From contig PLJM01000027.1 of NCBI GenBank assembly GCA_003139695.1, forward strand, positions 62,001 to 126,000: 64,000 nt of DNA, given 5' to 3'. The DNA comes from Candidatus Dormiibacterota bacterium. GTDB lineage: Bacteria; Chloroflexota; Dormibacteria; Dormibacterales; Dormibacteraceae. Positions 21,909-33,478 of this stretch are shown here, piece by piece. Made by a program: the position numbers and the translations under genes. Each line of letters opens with the position of its first letter. Position 1 is the first letter of the stretch. A model generated the notes under the pieces. The model worked only from the letters and a program-made list of their open reading frames with translations, ran no database searches and was not told the origin of the DNA.

Positions 21909-22873
21909 CAGGAATCCCCGAGGGTGTGATGGCGCGTGGTCAGCCGGCGGATGGTGGCGCGCCTGCTGGACATGAGAAGCGAGGCGGTCTCGGCATATCC
22001 GCTGCCGAACATGACGCCGGGCAGCAATGGGCCCCCAGTGATTCCGGTGAGCACCACTGACAGGTCGGTCCCCGGCACCAGGTCCGCGGCGCTATAAACG
22101 TGTCCGGCCGCGTCGCCGATCAGGAGCCTCTCCTCTTCATTGCGCGGCCACAACCGTGCCTGGAGCTCGCCGCCCAGACAGCGGATCGCGCACGCCGCGA
22201 TGAGGGTCGCATCCACGCCTCCGATGCCGATCGCGGCATCGATACCACTACCTGGGACTGCCGCCATCACGGCGCCGGCGATATCACCCTCTTCGAGGGT
22301 CAGGATTCGTGCGCCTGCCGCGGACACCTCGGCCATCAGGTCCTGGTGGCGGGGTCGGTCGAGGATGGCCACGGTGAGATCCTGGACCCGAGCGTCCCTC
22401 GCGAAGGCTATGCGCCGCAGGTTGTCGGCGATGGTGTCGTCGAGATCGATGCCTCCGCGCGCAGCTGGGCCGGCCACTATCTTCTCGACGTACCTGATCG
22501 AGGGCAGCTGGGCGAAACCACCCGGCTCCACCGCCGCGACTATCGACACTGCGTTGGTCGAGCCTCTTGCGACCTGGCTGGCGCCCTCGATTGGGAACAG
22601 ACCAAAGTCGACACGAGCATCGCCTCCGGACAGCAATGTGCCGTGCGACAAGTAGGGGTCGCCGCGCGGACCGAGCACCACGGTGCCCGATGGGCCACTC
22701 TCTTCGAGCACGCGGCGCATCGCCTCGGCGGCCACCTCGATGACACGTTCGGGGTCGCCCTTGCCGAGCAGCCTGGCACAGGCCAGGGCGGCGGCCTCGG
22801 TGGCGTGCACCAGCTCAAAGGCAAGCTCGTGACGCGCTTCGAACGAGGGGATCCCCCTCTTGGGTTGCTCCAC
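21905..22873 (-). CDS. GlpX-like fructose-1,6-bisphosphatase homologue lacking key metal ligands
   Basis: Length (322 aa) and sequence match class II FBPase: ELAFELVHATEAAALACARL, SIRYVEKIVAGPAARG, ILDRPRHQDLMAEV, AIGIGGVDATLIAACAIRCLGGEL. Residues that bind metal and substrate in E. coli GlpX are replaced. The IGEGE motif is LGPRG; DPIEGT is FPIEGA (Asp to Phe93); the Glu of GIGGAPEGV is absent (GIGGVDATL). D40 (GKGD) and E96 remain. The fold looks preserved but catalysis as FBPase is doubtful. Position near rpmE and pyrG matches glpX in Firmicutes, so it is probably a descendant of that gene rather than a stray paralogue. Confidence 0.82.
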   Translation of the reverse strand: MEQPKRGIPSFEARHELAFELVHATEAAALACARLLGKGDPERVIEVAAEAMRRVLEESGPSGTVVLGPRGDPYLSHGTLLSGGDARVDFGLFPIEGASQVARGSTNAVSIVAAVEPGGFAQLPSIRYVEKIVAGPAARGGIDLDDTIADNLRRIAFARDARVQDLTVAILDRPRHQDLMAEVSAAGARILTLEEGDIAGAVMAAVPGSGIDAAIGIGGVDATLIAACAIRCLGGELQARLWPRNEEERLLIGDAAGHVYSAADLVPGTDLSVVLTGITGGPLLPGVMFGSGYAETASLLMSSRRATIRRLTTRHHTLGDSC

Positions 22874-22887
22874 GGGAACTCTCTTCT

Positions 22888-23104
22888 AGTGTCCTGCTCC
22901 GGAGGATCGGCCGAAAGTCGCCGGATCGGCGCCCGAGGTCAAGGCGACGGCGAGCAACGGAGCGCGCATGTCGATAGACCTGTAAGCGAGTAGCGGAGCC
23001 GGCAACGCCGAGATCGGGCGCCTAGCCGGATGAACCCGCAGGGTGCCTCGGGCACCGCGAAGCGCTGCCCCTGGCATTTCGGTTGAGCCTCCGGAGCTGG
23101 ACAC

Positions 23105-23105
<1 letters not shown>
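22888..23105. mobile_element. MITE-like element with 18-bp terminal inverted repeats (candidate)
   Basis: A 218-bp stretch between pyrG and the GlpX-like gene is bounded by AGTGTCCTGCTCCGGAGG (22888-22905) and CCTCCGGAGCTGGACACT (23088-23105), which pair at 17 of 18 positions. No transposase is encoded. The right end touches the pyrG stop codon. The interior contains a small GGTGCC/GGCACC hairpin (about 23042-23056) and a 72-codon open frame in the minus direction that lacks recognisable similarity. No clear target-site duplication is seen, so a long regulatory hairpin is an alternative. Confidence 0.45.
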
Positions 23106-24841
<1,736 letters not shown>

Positions 24842-24842
24842 G

Positions 24843-25481
24843 TTAACCGGCCCTGGGCTCCAGCACCACTACTTTGGTCTCGTACTCGCCGGACGAGGCC
24901 TGGACGGACAGCTTGGGCAGAGGTTCGCCGGCAACCACGGCCATCTCCTTGAGGAAGCGGTCGACCGAGTCGAGCTCCAGCTTCAGCCCGGGGATCGCGT
25001 AGTGCATGGGCACGACGAATCGCGGCTCCAGCTGCCTCACGACCTCCGCCGCCTGAGCGGCGTCGATTGCCGTGCGGCCGCCGACCGGGACCAGCAGGAC
25101 GTCAACCGATGAGACGGTCTCCGCATCGGTGTCGTCGAGGCGGTGTCCAAGGTCGCCCAGATGGCAGACGCGGACATCGTCGATCTCGATCAGGTACACG
25201 GTGTTGCGTCCCCGCGTCGCGCCCTTCTCCGAATCGTGGTACGTCGGAAAACCGATGACGCTCACCCCGGCCACCTCATACTCGCCCGGGCCGCGAATCT
25301 CGTAACCGTCACGCACCGCCTGCGTGTAGTTGTGGTTGTCGTGCTCGTGACTGACAGTGACCAGGTCAGCGTCGAGCTTTTGCAGCTTGAGACCGATGGT
25401 GGGGGGAAATGGGTCGGTGACGACCGCCGCGCTGCGGCCTCGCAACCGGAAGCAACCATGTCCTAGCCAGGTGACGTCCAA
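24843..25481 (-). CDS. MBL-fold metal-dependent hydrolase
   Basis: A 212-aa metallo-beta-lactamase-fold protein of the UPF0173-like group. Visible are MDVTWLGHGCFRLRG at the N-terminus, the metal motif SHEHDNHN (a variant of HxHxDH), a VCHLGDLGH strand carrying further ligands, and VVPMHYAIPG. The substrate is unknown. It lies 27 bp downstream of argS in the same orientation. Confidence 0.85.
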   Translation of the reverse strand: MDVTWLGHGCFRLRGRSAAVVTDPFPPTIGLKLQKLDADLVTVSHEHDNHNYTQAVRDGYEIRGPGEYEVAGVSVIGFPTYHDSEKGATRGRNTVYLIEIDDVRVCHLGDLGHRLDDTDAETVSSVDVLLVPVGGRTAIDAAQAAEVVRQLEPRFVVPMHYAIPGLKLELDSVDRFLKEMAVVAGEPLPKLSVQASSGEYETKVVVLEPRAG

Positions 25482-25508
25482 ATGCCTCTCCTTATCACTT
25501 ACGCGCGG

Positions 25509-27209
25509 TTACATGCGCTCGGGAGCGCTGACGCCCATCAGGTCGAGCGCCGTTTTCAGAGTGTGACGTGCGGCCCGACACAACTCCAAGCGGGCCCGAG
25601 TCAGATTTACATCCTCCACCACCACCCGATGCTCACTGCTCTCGTTGCCGGCGTGGTAGAAGCGGTGCACCGCGGTCGCGAGGTCCTGCACGTAGTACGG
25701 AACGCGATGCGGCTCGAGGAGCTTGGCCGCGTCCTGGGCAATCTCGGGCCAGAATGCGAGCTGGCGCGCCACCTCGAGCTCCCAGGGCTGCACCAGCAGC
25801 GACAAGTCGGCCTTCTCGGGAAGCTGCGGGTGCCGCTCGGTGGCCGTAGCCTCGACGTTGACCAGGCGCGCGTGGGCGTACTGGGCGTAGTACACAGGGT
25901 TTTCATTGCCTTGCGTGACCGCCAGCTCGAGGTCGAACTCGATCGTAGTGTCCGGCGAGCGGAGCAGATAGAAGTAGCGCACCGCGTCGGATCCGACACG
26001 GTCGATCAGCTCGTCCAACGTGACGAAACGGCCGGCGCGCTTCGACATCTTTCCTGCGCTGCCGGCGGCGCCCTCTTTGAGGTTGACCATCTGGTGAAGG
26101 ATCACGACCAACTTTTCGGGGGCGTAACCCAGCGCGGCAACCGCCGACTTCATGCGTGGCACGTATCCGTGATGGTCAGCGCCCCACACCTCGATCACGC
26201 GGTTGAACTTGCGCACCTCGAAGCGGCTCAGCAGGTAGCCCAGGTCTGAGGCGAAATACGTGGGCTGCCCGTTGGACCGAATGACCACGCGGTCCTCGTC
26301 CTCCGACAACACCTGCTCGCCGAGGCCGTCCTCCTCCTCCAGCGCAGGGCCAAACCAGGTGGCCCCGTCCCGCTCCTTGAGGTAGCCCGATTCGCGCAAT
26401 CGCTCGATCGCGGCCGGCGCCAGGCCGTCCTCCCATACCTTTGATTCCCAGAACCACTCGTCGTAATGGATGTTCAGTCGAGCGACAGTCGCACTGATCA
26501 TCTCGATGACCCTCTGGATCGCATATACCCGCAGCTTTGGCTCGGCCTGTTCCTCGGGTAGGTTCTGTATGCCCGGAAGGTCGCGGCGGGCCGCTTCGGC
26601 GATCTCGGTCACGTACTCACCTATGTAGCCACCTTCGGGAGGCTCCAGGCCGTGCAGCCGCGCATACACCGACGCGCCAAAGCGCTTGGTCTGGGTGTTG
26701 TCGGAGTTCACGTAGTACTCGCGGTGCACGTTGTGGCCTGTGAACTCGAGCAGCCTGCAGATGGAGTCGCCAAGGATCGTGCCGCGGCCGTGGCCGATGT
26801 GCAAAGGCCCTGTCGGGTTGATGCTCGCGAACTCGACCTGCAGGCGCTCGCCTCCCCCTATCGAAGACGCGCCGTAGCCGGGTCCCTTGGTGCTCACCGC
26901 CCCGACCAGCCGCTGCAGCCACTCGGGCGTGAGCCGGAAGTTCACATACCCGCCGACCGCCTGCACGGTCGCGGCGCCTTGCGGTATCGAGATGGTCTCG
27001 GCGAGCCTGGCAGCGATCGCCGGCGGCGCTTGCTTGAGCACCTTCGCGAGCTTGAGCCCAGCCGGGCTTGCATAGTCGCCGCGGTCAGGGCCCTTGGCGC
27101 GACCCAGCTCCAGGTCGGGCAGCTCTCCATCGACCCCGAGGGCGCGGACGGCTGAGGTCAAAGCCTCGGTGATCACGTCCCGAATGGCCTGCCCAGGGAT
27201 GGTGCTCAC
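25509..27209 (-). CDS. argS: Arginyl-tRNA synthetase
   Basis: Class I synthetase that charges tRNA-Arg. The 566-aa protein has the N-terminal Add-1 tRNA-binding domain, the HIGH motif in NPTGPLHIGHGRGT, the KMSK motif (GKMSKRAGRFVTL) and a C-terminal DALR anticodon-binding domain ending LMGVSAPERM. A canonical KMSK is seen in about half of ArgS enzymes. Its ATG overlaps the HtrA-like stop by 4 bp. Confidence 0.97.
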   Translation of the reverse strand: MSTIPGQAIRDVITEALTSAVRALGVDGELPDLELGRAKGPDRGDYASPAGLKLAKVLKQAPPAIAARLAETISIPQGAATVQAVGGYVNFRLTPEWLQRLVGAVSTKGPGYGASSIGGGERLQVEFASINPTGPLHIGHGRGTILGDSICRLLEFTGHNVHREYYVNSDNTQTKRFGASVYARLHGLEPPEGGYIGEYVTEIAEAARRDLPGIQNLPEEQAEPKLRVYAIQRVIEMISATVARLNIHYDEWFWESKVWEDGLAPAAIERLRESGYLKERDGATWFGPALEEEDGLGEQVLSEDEDRVVIRSNGQPTYFASDLGYLLSRFEVRKFNRVIEVWGADHHGYVPRMKSAVAALGYAPEKLVVILHQMVNLKEGAAGSAGKMSKRAGRFVTLDELIDRVGSDAVRYFYLLRSPDTTIEFDLELAVTQGNENPVYYAQYAHARLVNVEATATERHPQLPEKADLSLLVQPWELEVARQLAFWPEIAQDAAKLLEPHRVPYYVQDLATAVHRFYHAGNESSEHRVVVEDVNLTRARLELCRAARHTLKTALDLMGVSAPERM

Positions 27210-28318
27210 GCGCAGACCGGGTGCAAGCCCGCCAGTGTGAGCTGGACCTGGGTCGAGGTGCCCGCTCGGGAGTAGGTGACAGCGACACGTTGGTCGGGGC
27301 GGAAGCGAGAGCGCAGCAAGAGGCTAAGGGGATTCGCGGGATCGAGCTTGACGTCGTCGAGCTGCGTGATGACGTCGCCGGGCTGCAGACCGGCAAGAGC
27401 GGCGGGCCCTCCCTTGTCGACGGATATCAGCTGGCTGCCCTCGGGCAGACCGGCGAGGGCGGCGGCTTGCTGGCTCAAGTCGGTGCTCGTTGCGCCAAGC
27501 GAAGAGACCACGACCTGGCCGGTCGACAGGATCTGCTGCACGTCATCACTTATGTCGGCGACATTGAGGCCGAAACCGTTGGGCGCATTCGAGCCCTGGG
27601 ACTGCATGGCGACGCCGACGACCTGGCCCCCAACGTTGAGCAGCGGCCCGCCCGCCGTGGTGGCGCCCATCGCGGCGCTCGTCTGAATGGTGTCGCTGAT
27701 TTCCACGCTGCGCTGCGTCACCGGGTCGGTCACCGTCGTTGGGCGGTGAAGCGAGCTGACATAGGCAGGCGTTACAGCACTGCCGTCAAATGGGCCGCCA
27801 ACTGCGACGACAACCTGGCCTGGCACTAATGCGGTCGGGTCAGCTGTCACCAGCGTCGGCAGCCCGTTGACCTGGTCGATCTTAAGAACAGCCACGCCGG
27901 TCTGGCAGTCGTAATCGACGAGACGTGCAACGTGCAGATTCGAGTCGCCGGTAAGCAGGACGGTCATCTTGGTCGCACCCGCGATCACGCTTACCGCGGT
28001 CACGATGAACCCGTCCGACGAGACCAGGTATCCGGACCCGCGCCCGCTGCTCGGCTGGTCCTGCGTCACGACACTCACAACTGCCGGCTTGGCCTTCGCC
28101 GCGACCTGGATGACCGCCGACTCCTCGGATATCGTGACGCCCGATCTGAGGTTGACCTGTTGCGGATTGGTCCGCTCCTGGAGCCGCAGGATCCCCAGCG
28201 TGACACCCGCCGCCACCAGCGCGGTCACCAGCACGCCTGCGACCACCACGAGGAATGGTCGCCATGGGCTGCGCCGGGGCCGAGTGTCCGGGCGCGGTTC
28301 GCCCCGAGGTTGGATCAC
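27206..28318 (-). CDS. HtrA/DegP-like membrane protein with degenerate catalytic triad
   Basis: The 370-aa protein has a cytoplasmic Pro/Arg-rich N-terminus, one transmembrane helix (residues 22-45), a trypsin-like domain (about 65-255) and a C-terminal PDZ domain (about 275-365, GLQPGDVITQLDDVKL). The three triad positions of HtrA proteases are all changed: TNNHVV is TAVSVI (His to Ser110), TDLAVLKI is TGVAVLKI (Asp to Gly141), and GNSGGPL is TTAGGPL (Ser to Ala222). So it should not be a protease. It may be a PDZ scaffold or substrate-binding sensor at the outer face of the membrane. It forms a tight operon with argS. Confidence 0.88.
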   Translation of the reverse strand: MIQPRGEPRPDTRPRRSPWRPFLVVVAGVLVTALVAAGVTLGILRLQERTNPQQVNLRSGVTISEESAVIQVAAKAKPAVVSVVTQDQPSSGRGSGYLVSSDGFIVTAVSVIAGATKMTVLLTGDSNLHVARLVDYDCQTGVAVLKIDQVNGLPTLVTADPTALVPGQVVVAVGGPFDGSAVTPAYVSSLHRPTTVTDPVTQRSVEISDTIQTSAAMGATTAGGPLLNVGGQVVGVAMQSQGSNAPNGFGLNVADISDDVQQILSTGQVVVSSLGATSTDLSQQAAALAGLPEGSQLISVDKGGPAALAGLQPGDVITQLDDVKLDPANPLSLLLRSRFRPDQRVAVTYSRAGTSTQVQLTLAGLHPVCA

Positions 28319-28342
28319 CGCCCCAAGTTTAGGGAGCGGTGG

Positions 28343-28828
28343 TTACTTGTCGTTTGGCTCGGTCGGGTACCAGGTGAGGACGAGCTGCCGGTTCGGCTCA
28401 AAGCCGGCGGACCGGTACAACCTGACCGCCGCCTCGTTGTCCGTCCTCGTCCAGACGTAGCCAAGCGTCACGCGCCTCTCCTTAAAGAGGCGCACGGCCT
28501 GCGCCATCAACATCTCGCCAATCCCATGGCCGCGGTGTTCGGAGGCGACATACACCTCAGCCACCTCCCCTTCGAGGCCGGTCCCGGGGTCGAATAGGAC
28601 GATCCAGCAGAAACCGATGATCTTGGCGGCCTCGTCGCGGACTGCGTAGATAACGTTTTCGCCGGCGAAGCTGGACGGCACTGTGCTCAGGTGATCTTCC
28701 ACCTCGCCCCGGGTTAGCTGGGGATGGTCGGAGTAGTGGGTCTGCTCGCCCAGGTGCAGGTCGACAAGGAGCGGGCGCACGTGTGCGTAATCGCCCGCCG
28801 CCAGCCGCTCGACACCCAACGTCTTCAT
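28343..28828 (-). CDS. GNAT-family N-acetyltransferase
   Basis: Expected to transfer an acetyl group from acetyl-CoA to an amine. From ATG 28828 (MKTLGVERLAAGDYA) it is 161 aa. The acetyl-CoA pyrophosphate loop is EVYVASEHRGHGIGEML, and the C-terminal strand YVWTRTDNEAAVRLYRSAGF completes the fold. The frame extends to 28993 but the extra residues cross a hairpin repeat and lack family similarity. Substrate unknown. It starts the long minus-strand block. Confidence 0.85.
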   Translation of the reverse strand: MKTLGVERLAAGDYAHVRPLLVDLHLGEQTHYSDHPQLTRGEVEDHLSTVPSSFAGENVIYAVRDEAAKIIGFCWIVLFDPGTGLEGEVAEVYVASEHRGHGIGEMLMAQAVRLFKERRVTLGYVWTRTDNEAAVRLYRSAGFEPNRQLVLTWYPTEPNDK

Positions 28829-28871
28829 CGCGTCCGATGGTAGCCGGAAAGCCGTGCCTTCGACCCGGCTT

Positions 28872-29044
28872 ATGAGAGGGAACCCCCAGGTGGTTCCCCT
28901 CATCGGCGAGCGCTTCGCGCGCGCCTGCTCTCCCTCCGGTATAAGGATGGGCCTTGTTTTAGACGGGCTGCTCCTCGCCGCGCTCGCGGTCATTGAGAGA
29001 CAAAGTCATGGCCGGGGGGACCCTGGCCAACCCTGCGGCGCCAG
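28872..29044. repeat. Dispersed hairpin-rich repeat, copy B, in the 28829-29204 gap
   Basis: The 376-bp gap between the divergent GNAT and SpoIIAA-like genes holds this element. It starts with an imperfect hairpin (ATGAGAGGGAACC to GGTTCCCCTCAT, 28872-28903) and ends with ATGGCCGGGGGGACC and CCAACCCTGCGGCGCCAG (29008-29044), matching copy A at 1671-1812 at both ends. The remaining 29045-29204 shows no feature that I can support except that it should hold the promoter of the 29205 gene. Confidence 0.55.
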
Positions 29045-29204
29045 TGGCCCTAAAGGTCAAGATCGAGTTGGCTTCGCGGAGCTGGCGCGAGCTAGGAATC
29101 GGTCCGCAAAGACACTGACCTGGACCGACTTCGCGAAGGGCCCGAGCTGCGCGCGATCTTGGAGTGACCGCCCGCCTCGGTACCGGGCATGATTAGCGCG
29201 CGAC

Positions 29205-29633
29205 ATGAGCGACCAGGGGCCGGTCTCTAAGGGCGGCAAAGTCTATCTGGACACGCCGTATGTTCTGGTTCGTTGGGATGCCGATGGTCCGTGGATTTAC
29301 GTCAAGTGGAAGGCCTGGGCTAACAGCACTGAGTACAGGGCGGCGCAGGAAGTGATCATCCTCGCCTTCCGCGAGAATCACGCCTCTCGAAACCTGATCG
29401 ACTCGACAGATCGGAGAGTCGTATCCGATGACGACCAGAAGTGGCTGGTCGAAAACTGGATGCCTCGCGCGGCGGCTGCAGGGCGTCGCTGGACGGCGAT
29501 TGTTATGCCCAAGAGCGCGCTTGGACGGACGATTGCCGAGAACATCGACAACCACGGACGGTCGAAACGCAACGTGATCGAGCATTTCGAAACCGTCGAG
29601 GCCGCGTCCGCCTGGCTGTCAACCGTAAATTAA
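29205..29633 (+). CDS. SpoIIAA/STAS-like hypothetical protein
   Basis: A 142-aa soluble protein resembling the STAS/SEC14-like family found in many environmental bacteria. Typical features are a short N-terminal strand pair (VLVRWDADGPWIYVKWKAW), SRNLIDSTDRRVVSDDDQKW with the conserved Asp, WMPRAAAAGRRWTAIVMPKS, and a C-terminal FETVEAASAWL helix. The family has no assigned enzyme activity; STAS folds often bind nucleotides or lipids or act in partner switching. It stands alone, 34 bp upstream of a tRNA gene. Confidence 0.7.
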   Translation: MSDQGPVSKGGKVYLDTPYVLVRWDADGPWIYVKWKAWANSTEYRAAQEVIILAFRENHASRNLIDSTDRRVVSDDDQKWLVENWMPRAAAAGRRWTAIVMPKSALGRTIAENIDNHGRSKRNVIEHFETVEAASAWLSTVN

Positions 29634-29667
29634 GCTTTCGGGACACGCTCCCGCGAGTCGGGTCCAC

Positions 29668-29743
29668 GCCGACGTAGCTCAGCTGGCAGAGCAGCCGCCT
29701 CGTAAGTGGCAGGTCGTGAGTTCGAATCTCACCGTCGGCTCCA
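29668..29743 (+). tRNA. tRNA-Thr (anticodon CGT)
   Basis: A complete 76-nt cloverleaf. The acceptor stem pairs GCCGACG with CGTCGGC, the D stem GCTC/GAGC, the anticodon stem GCCGC/GTGGC with loop CTCGTAA, and the T stem GTGAG/CTCAC around TTCGAAT. Discriminator base is T and CCA is encoded. Anticodon CGT reads ACG (Thr). Decodes one of four Thr codons; the partner TsaC enzyme in the window is needed for t6A37 on such tRNAs. Confidence 0.97.
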
Positions 29744-29785
29744 TCAAAATGCCAGGGTGGCCTTTTTGACGAACCCGCCGATCTC

Positions 29786-30208
29786 ATTGGAAGTTGTGAG
29801 GCGACGCTTGACACCCTCGGCCTCCTGGTCGGCGACATGAGCGAGGAGATACAGGACCGCAGTGACGCCTGGACCATCGCGCAGGTCCTCAACCACCTTC
29901 TCGACACCGAGCAGCGCTACTACTCGCGGATCCGCCGGATGCGCAAAGAGCTCAAGCCGAGGATGCGCATGATGCCCGACCCCGACTACACCAGGCTGAG
30001 CGCGCTGCGCGCCTGGTCGCAGTTCTACGAGCTGCGCCAGCGCCATGTGAGGCTGCTGCGCTCGCTGAAGCCCGGCGAGTGGGAGCGAGAGGGAACCCTC
30101 ACCCCGATTGGAGAGATCACCATCGCCTCCCTGGTGCGGCACATGGCCGCCCACGACTCAATGCATGCGGCCCAGATCGCTCGACGTTTGAGTGGCCGGC
30201 CGGAGTGA
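29786..30208 (+). CDS. DinB-family protein (start uncertain)
   Basis: Four-helix DinB-fold protein. Helix 1 appears in the frame before the first ATG (29837): CEATLDTLGLLVGDMSEEIQ matches the usual DinB N-terminal helix and continues into WTIAQVLNHLLDTEQRYYSRI. Later helices carry LVRHMAAHDSMHAAQIARRL with the metal-binding His residues. No ATG, GTG or TTG lies in frame upstream; ATT at 29786 is one candidate, and another is ATG 29749 with a +1 shift at the run of T residues before GAC. The gene begins 42 bp after the tRNA and overlaps the convergent GT87 gene by 51 bp. Possibly a thiol-transferase or stress protein. Confidence 0.7.
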   Translation: MGSCEATLDTLGLLVGDMSEEIQDRSDAWTIAQVLNHLLDTEQRYYSRIRRMRKELKPRMRMMPDPDYTRLSALRAWSQFYELRQRHVRLLRSLKPGEWEREGTLTPIGEITIASLVRHMAAHDSMHAAQIARRLSGRPE

Positions 30209-31327
30209 GTGTCCCGCTAATAACGTGAGCAGCAGCAGGGCCTCGGCGATGAGGATGGGCAGCGCAAGAACGACGATCACGAACTGCAAAAGAATGTAGC
30301 CCACGACAAGCAGCGCGACCTGCCACGCATTGGCCCGGGCGCGCACGACAAGCCAACCCGCGACCACCAGCATCACAAAATCCTGGAAGCCAAGGTACGG
30401 CGTCGCCAGCAGCGACCCCACGATGCCGGCGGCGATCGGAATCTCAGGACCTTCTCGCCGGTGGCGCCATGCCGCGAACACCGCGATGGCGACGACCAGC
30501 ACCTGAGTCACGTTCAACAGCGGCCCCAGCCCGATCGGTCCGGAGATCGAGTAACGCCGCGTGCTGTCCCAGGCCGGCGTCTGGGTTTGCGCCAGCACGT
30601 CGCGGTAGCGCGCCACGCCATCAGGGCCCAGCAGCGCAAGCGCGATCAAACCAATTACCAATGAGGCCGCCAACCAGGCGCCGAACGTCCGCGCGTGACC
30701 GGAGACAAGCAGGCACAGAGGAATCAGGAACGCCATCTGGGGCTTGAGGACGATGAGGCTGAGCGCGAGGCCCGCCCAGACGGGATGATCCCGTCGCATC
30801 AGCCACCACGCAGTCGCCACGGCGGCCGCCACCAGCGCTCCTGGCTGGCCGACCATGACCCCGAACGCGACTGGAAAGACGCCAATCAGCAACGCCAGGT
30901 GGGCAAACTTCGTCAGCCCGCCACCTGGAGCGAGCAGGTACCAGGTCCAGACCAGGGCGACGAGCAGGAGGACGGTCCAGACAATCAGAGCGATTGAGAA
31001 CGGCAACAGGACGAGCGGCGTAGCGAGCCATGCCAGCGGTGGCGGCGAGATGAAAGGTTGAGGGTTGAAGCCGGCGCCGAGGCTTTCGATCACCGATCGC
31101 TGAGCTTCGAGGTCGTAGAGGTGGCTGTAGCCATTTCTGATCCCGACGAGCGCTGCGCCATAAGCGAGCCGGAAGTCGTTTCGCACGGCGTACTGGGAGA
31201 TGTACGTGCCGGCCGCCGCCCAGAGGTCCCAGGCGATGAGGATCAGGCCGACAAGAAGCCCAACCGCCGGCCAAAGCCGACGCCGCGCGCGAAAGTAATC
31301 GACCACCGAGCACAAAAGTAGCCCCAC
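30158..31327 (-). CDS. GT87-family membrane glycosyltransferase (DUF2029)
   Basis: A 389-aa protein with about ten transmembrane helices in the GT-C arrangement. The first extracytoplasmic loop contains YAVRNDFRLAYGAA with an Asp near the position expected for catalysis, and YSHLYDLEAQRSV follows, a signature of DUF2029/GT87. Such enzymes in actinobacteria transfer mannose from polyprenyl-phosphate-mannose to phosphatidylinositol mannosides or lipomannan; the Dpm1-like synthase at 207 could supply the donor. That functional link is inference. The C-terminal 16 codons overlap the DinB gene on the other strand. Confidence 0.8.
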   Translation of the reverse strand: MGLLLCSVVDYFRARRRLWPAVGLLVGLILIAWDLWAAAGTYISQYAVRNDFRLAYGAALVGIRNGYSHLYDLEAQRSVIESLGAGFNPQPFISPPPLAWLATPLVLLPFSIALIVWTVLLLVALVWTWYLLAPGGGLTKFAHLALLIGVFPVAFGVMVGQPGALVAAAVATAWWLMRRDHPVWAGLALSLIVLKPQMAFLIPLCLLVSGHARTFGAWLAASLVIGLIALALLGPDGVARYRDVLAQTQTPAWDSTRRYSISGPIGLGPLLNVTQVLVVAIAVFAAWRHRREGPEIPIAAGIVGSLLATPYLGFQDFVMLVVAGWLVVRARANAWQVALLVVGYILLQFVIVVLALPILIAEALLLLTLLAGHSLRPATQTSSDLGRMH

Positions 31328-31328
31328 C

Positions 31329-31390
31329 CGCGCGCCTTCGGTGCGCGACCTCCCATAAATGGGGAGGGCTCCGACCTAAGCCGGAGCCCT
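31329..31390 (-). terminator. Cluster of three hairpins after dnaK
   Basis: Beyond the dnaK stop the minus transcript can fold AGGGCTCCG/CGGAGCCCT (31365-31390), CCTCCC/GGGAGG (31349-31367) and CGCGCGCC/GGTGCGCG with a TTC loop (31329-31347). The first two overlap by three bases, so they are partly exclusive. There is no T-run, so this may be a rho-dependent or mRNA-stabilising region. Confidence 0.45.
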
Positions 31391-31414
31391 CTGGTGTGAT
31401 TTCAGACTGCTGGG

Positions 31415-33478
<2,064 letters not shown>

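Noticed and set aside
22886-23104. 72-codon open frame inside the inverted-repeat element after pyrG
   Set aside because: No recognisable family, no ribosome-binding site, and it spans the terminal repeats; better explained as part of the element.
28854-29192. 112-codon plus-strand open frame between the GNAT and SpoIIAA-like genes
   Set aside because: Overlaps repeat copy B and lacks a ribosome-binding site or any similarity.
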